From Sweltsa coloradensis (taxonomy: Eukaryota; Arthropoda; Insecta; Plecoptera; Chloroperlidae): a stretch of 64,000 nt of DNA. Position numbers and translations under genes: made by a program. The DNA lies in contig JAMZAV010007125.1 of assembly GCA_024449915.1 (NCBI GenBank), positions 54,497 to 118,496 of the forward strand, in the 5' to 3' direction. Under the pieces are notes generated by a model that saw only the letters and a list, made by a program, of their open reading frames with translations, made no database searches and was not told where the DNA came from. Shown here one piece after another: positions 61,226-64,000 of the stretch. Positions within the stretch are counted from its first letter, which is position 1; each line of letters starts with the position of its first letter.

Positions 61226-61283
61226 TTAAAGGGGGGTCAACCGTTTGTCATAAAGCACCACTTAGCCTAGGGGATATGGGGAG
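61226..61283 (+). repeat. Isolated partial 75-bp satellite unit
   Basis: ggggtcaaccgtttgtcata, agcaccacttagccta, ggggagggagg: most of one unit, 1.6 kb from the nearest array. Confidence 0.6.
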
Positions 61284-61379
61284 GGAGGCACATTCACACC
61301 AGCCCCCGGGGACGGGGGGAAAGGGGGGTTCTCAAAGTCGCGGGCGTCGGGCCCTTTGGGCATCGTCATGGGTTTGTTG

Positions 61380-61510
61380 TGTATTGTAAACGTCGTCGGG
61401 GAGGTCGTCAAAGGGAAAAGGGGAAAGGTTTTCCCCCGACGACGATTTTCAGAGCTCGCCCCTAGTTTCGGGGAGTAAATATTTCCCCTCTTACTAGCTA
61501 CTACTTTTTT
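61380..61510 (-). repeat. Dispersed motif D, copy 4
   Basis: On the minus strand: agctagtaagaggggaaata, ctccccgaaactaggggcga, gctctgaaaatcgtcgtcgg, cctttgacgacctccccgac. Same order as 27,340-27,450. Confidence 0.6.
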
Positions 61511-62925
61511 TTCTTTTGGCCCAAACCTTCCCGGGGCCCCAAAGGAAATTAAATTAAAAAAGTATGAAAAAATACCCTCTTGAAAAAATTTAAATAATAT
61601 ACAATTTTTCAACATTTTTTAAATTTAAATGATATTTAGAAAACGCCTGATCGGCAAAAATTTAAACTAAATTTTTCAACAGTCTGGACACTTTACGGGC
61701 CTCCAAATTTTTACGCAATCCAAATTTTAAAAATTTTTTGGATTTGTTTATAAAGGATGATCCCCTTTGGTTTCGATTTAGAGCCTTTCAACATTAAAAA
61801 AAAAACGTTTTGCAAACTTGGGTATTTTCTACAAAATTTCCCGTTTAGTGAGATAATTTATACGGTCCCGTTACAAAAAAAACTAAGCAATGTGTCCGAT
61901 CGCGCCCTACACACATTCTTATTTAACATTTTTTAAAAAAAAAACAACCCCAAAGGCGATAGGACAAAAAGAATGAAACGTAGGCTTCGGGCAAAGCAAG
62001 TGAACCTGACTTAACCTCTGCATTTTGCGTCAAAATCCGTTTGGGGGGGGGGGGTGGCATCCCGCAAATCTTTAAAAAATGGATCAAATTAATAAACCAA
62101 ATTGGCTCCTCCGTCAACCCAATAAAAAAAGGGGGTTTTGAAAAACCCCCACATTAAAAAAAGGGAGTAAAAAAAGTTTTTTCTAAAAAAAGCTACCTAC
62201 ATAGCTTTCGAAAAAAGGGTTTTTTTTAAAAAAAAAACACCCCAAATTTTAAAGAAAAAAAAAAAGGTAAAATAGAAACCTTTGTTTTTTCTTGTAAAAA
62301 AATACAGTTTGGGTAAAATGCAAAGGGTTTTTTTTGAATATCAAAAAAATGTTTGATCTATAGGAAATTTAAATTTACAAACTATTTAAACCCCCCCCCC
62401 CCCCAAAAACGGTATGGGAGGGCGACTTTTAAAAATATCCTAATTGCCCCGCAACAAAGGGCCTTTTAATTTAAATGTTTGGGGGAAAGAGCAATCATCA
62501 ACCGGTTTTTTTAAAATTTTTTTGTGTTTTACTTTAAGGAAACTTAAACCCTTTTTTTGTTTTTTTTTTTCATATTTTCAAACGCATTATGAATTTTTCA
62601 CTATTTGATAAAATGTTTAAAAAAATGATTATTTTTTCCCAAAATGGCGGGACAAATTTTACTTTTTTTATTTTTTTTCAAAATCGGCAAAAGTGTTTTT
62701 AGTAAAAAATCAAAATTTCATTCTTTTCCAAGAAAAAATCAAATTTTAATTAAAATAGTCACAACCCCCCCACCCTTACCCTCTGCAAGGGGTATAAAAG
62801 TGACACCTAAAAAAAAAAAAATTTTCAATCTAAAATCGTATTTTACTATTTGGAATATGCGGCGTTGCTCCATCACGAAAATCGAGCGAGAAACCCCAAA
62901 TCATACATTTGGGTAACCCACTACT

Positions 62926-63476
62926 AGGGAGGAAGACTCATGCAGTCTAGTAGGCGTCAACTGTTTAAAACCATAATGCACCACTCTAGCCTATGGTAGG
63001 CTAGGGAGGAAGACTCATGCAGTCTAGTAGGCGTCAACTGTAAAGTCAGAAGGGGCCACTCTAGCCCATGGTAGGCTAGCAAGGAAGACGCACGCAGTCT
63101 AGTAGGCGTCAACTGTAAAGCCATAATGCACCACTCTAGCCTAGGGTAGGCTAGGGAGGAAGACTCATGCAGTCTAGTAGGCGTCAACTGTAAAGTCATA
63201 ATGCGCCACTCTAGCCTATGGTAGGCTAGGGAGGAAGACTCATGCAGTCTAGTAGGCGTCAACTGTAAAGTCATAATGCGCCCCTCTAGCCTATGGTAGG
63301 CGAGGGAGGGAAAACTCATGCAGTCTAGTAGGCGTCAACTTATAGTCAAATGCGCCACTCTAGCCTATGGTAGGCCAGGGAGGAAGACTCATGCAGTCTA
63401 GTAGGCGTCAACTGTATAGTCATAATGCTCCACTCTAGCCTATGGTAGGTTAGGGAGGAAGACTCATGCAGTCTAG
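62926..63476 (+). repeat. 75-bp satellite, array 3 (~7 units)
   Basis: Clean units almost identical to those at 32,820-33,048. Ends at gcagtctag, followed by unique sequence. Confidence 0.97.
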
Positions 63477-64000
63477 GTGCAGCGTTAGGTAGGCGGATGA
63501 AAGGGAATGTTCCCGGCTACTCAAAACATGGCTCGGCTCACTCGTCTAACAACGACCTTGGCGTTTCCCCTTGTTTAAATGGAAACACCGACAACAAGTT
63601 AGACACGATGTCACACGCTAGAATCAAAAAACCTCAGAGTCTATTATTGTGCCTCATTACGGCTCGAAGTAACCGTTAACACATTGAGCCAAGAATAATC
63701 ATGGAAAGTTTTGATTGTTCATTAAAAAATTGTAAAAAAATCGTCAGCCTATAGCGGTGTAACGGGCCAGCCTTACAGGGGCCCACTACCTTAGCATAAT
63801 TTTTTGTTTTTATTGTTAAATCTACATATCAAATAGCCGTCGAGCTTTCTCGTTAATAAGAGATATCCTCATTAGGAAAATGTAATCTCATAATGTAAAC
63901 GGGGCATAAAATTTGCCAAGGCTAAGTGTTGGAAGGCCTACACCGGGGCACGCGATGGTATTTTGCTGTGCACATTGATTAAGGGTGGGGGGGGGGCCCG
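63477..64000. other. Unique sequence after the satellite
   Basis: No gene recognised. The 60-codon plus-strand frame (63,497-63,679) has no family resemblance. Contains cgggccagccttac and a terminal G run at 63,985. Confidence 0.4.

Larger units (their letters stand above)
58211..62925. mobile_element. 4.7-kb insert in the satellite bounded by inverted repeats of 300 bp or more
   Basis: Left end agtaggtagcccaacg and, reversed from the right, agtagtgggttacccaaa. Both then share gat.gggcaacg.c / gatggagcaacgccgc, tttagattga..aaaattttt, and aggtgtcac..cccccctgca-type sequence. The satellite word ggctagggagg is split by the insert: left flank ggctaaa, right flank agggagg. The interior holds an inverted family B copy, a partial satellite unit (~61,226-61,283) and motif D. 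No transposase, integrase or polymerase could be read. Confidence 0.55.

Noticed and set aside
1..64000. tRNA, rRNA or bacterial operon features
   Set aside because: No intact tRNA cloverleaf or rRNA segment was seen, and gene organisation is eukaryotic.

Overview
The window looks like gene-poor, repeat-dense nuclear DNA from a metazoan, most likely an aquatic invertebrate. It is AT-rich and its introns use GT..AG. It carries non-LTR and Ty3/Gypsy-type retroelement remains, several satellites and many fold-back elements. Nothing suggests bacterial or organellar DNA. The species cannot be named from sequence alone. The only cellular gene with good support is a fragment of a C-type lectin-like domain (CTLD) gene on the minus strand: two exons at 8,078-8,332 and 6,863-6,981 whose splice phases fit each other.

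Layout. 1-1,036: a segment repeated directly at 28,420-29,481, carrying a fold-back element (498-1,036). 1,037-5,440: no gene recognised. 5,445-6,290: dispersed repeat family A. 6,863-8,332: CTLD exons. 8,885-9,533: near-perfect palindrome. 9,650-13,770: large inverted repeat built from a ~360-bp tandem repeat, with an exon-like stretch in its spacer. 12,700-17,400: a ~2.4-kb unit present twice. 14,137-19,135: 120-bp satellite interrupted by a TTAA-flanked long-TIR element (16,803-18,534). 19,136-22,100: GC-rich DNA, family A, the 3' end of a LINE, a fold-back and a SINE-like stretch. 23,140-26,160: tandem and direct repeats, then the 3' end of a Ty3/Gypsy-like element on the minus strand. 26,785-28,440: ~305-bp tandem repeat. 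29,581-30,190: unexplained region with competing open frames.

30,465-63,476 is dominated by a 75-bp satellite in three same-orientation arrays (30,465-33,048; 51,516-58,210; 62,926-63,476). Two large inserts separate them. The first starts with a degraded LINE (APE endonuclease plus reverse transcriptase, minus strand, 33,049-36,870) whose 3' tail abuts the satellite, and continues into low-quality repeat-rich DNA. The second (58,211-62,925) is bounded by inverted repeats of about 300 bp or more that begin AGTAG at both ends.

Base quality changes abruptly along the window. About 32.8-36.9 kb and 62.9-63.5 kb look clean. 9.6-32.8 kb has many single-base indels. About 37.4-62.9 kb is full of short runs where 2-4 bases have become AAA, CCC, GGG or TTT. 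Open frames in that last zone should not be trusted. I found no coherent undescribed multigene system. The most informative items are the nested insertions with legible junctions, the hairpin-bearing 75-bp satellite, and the lectin gene fragment.
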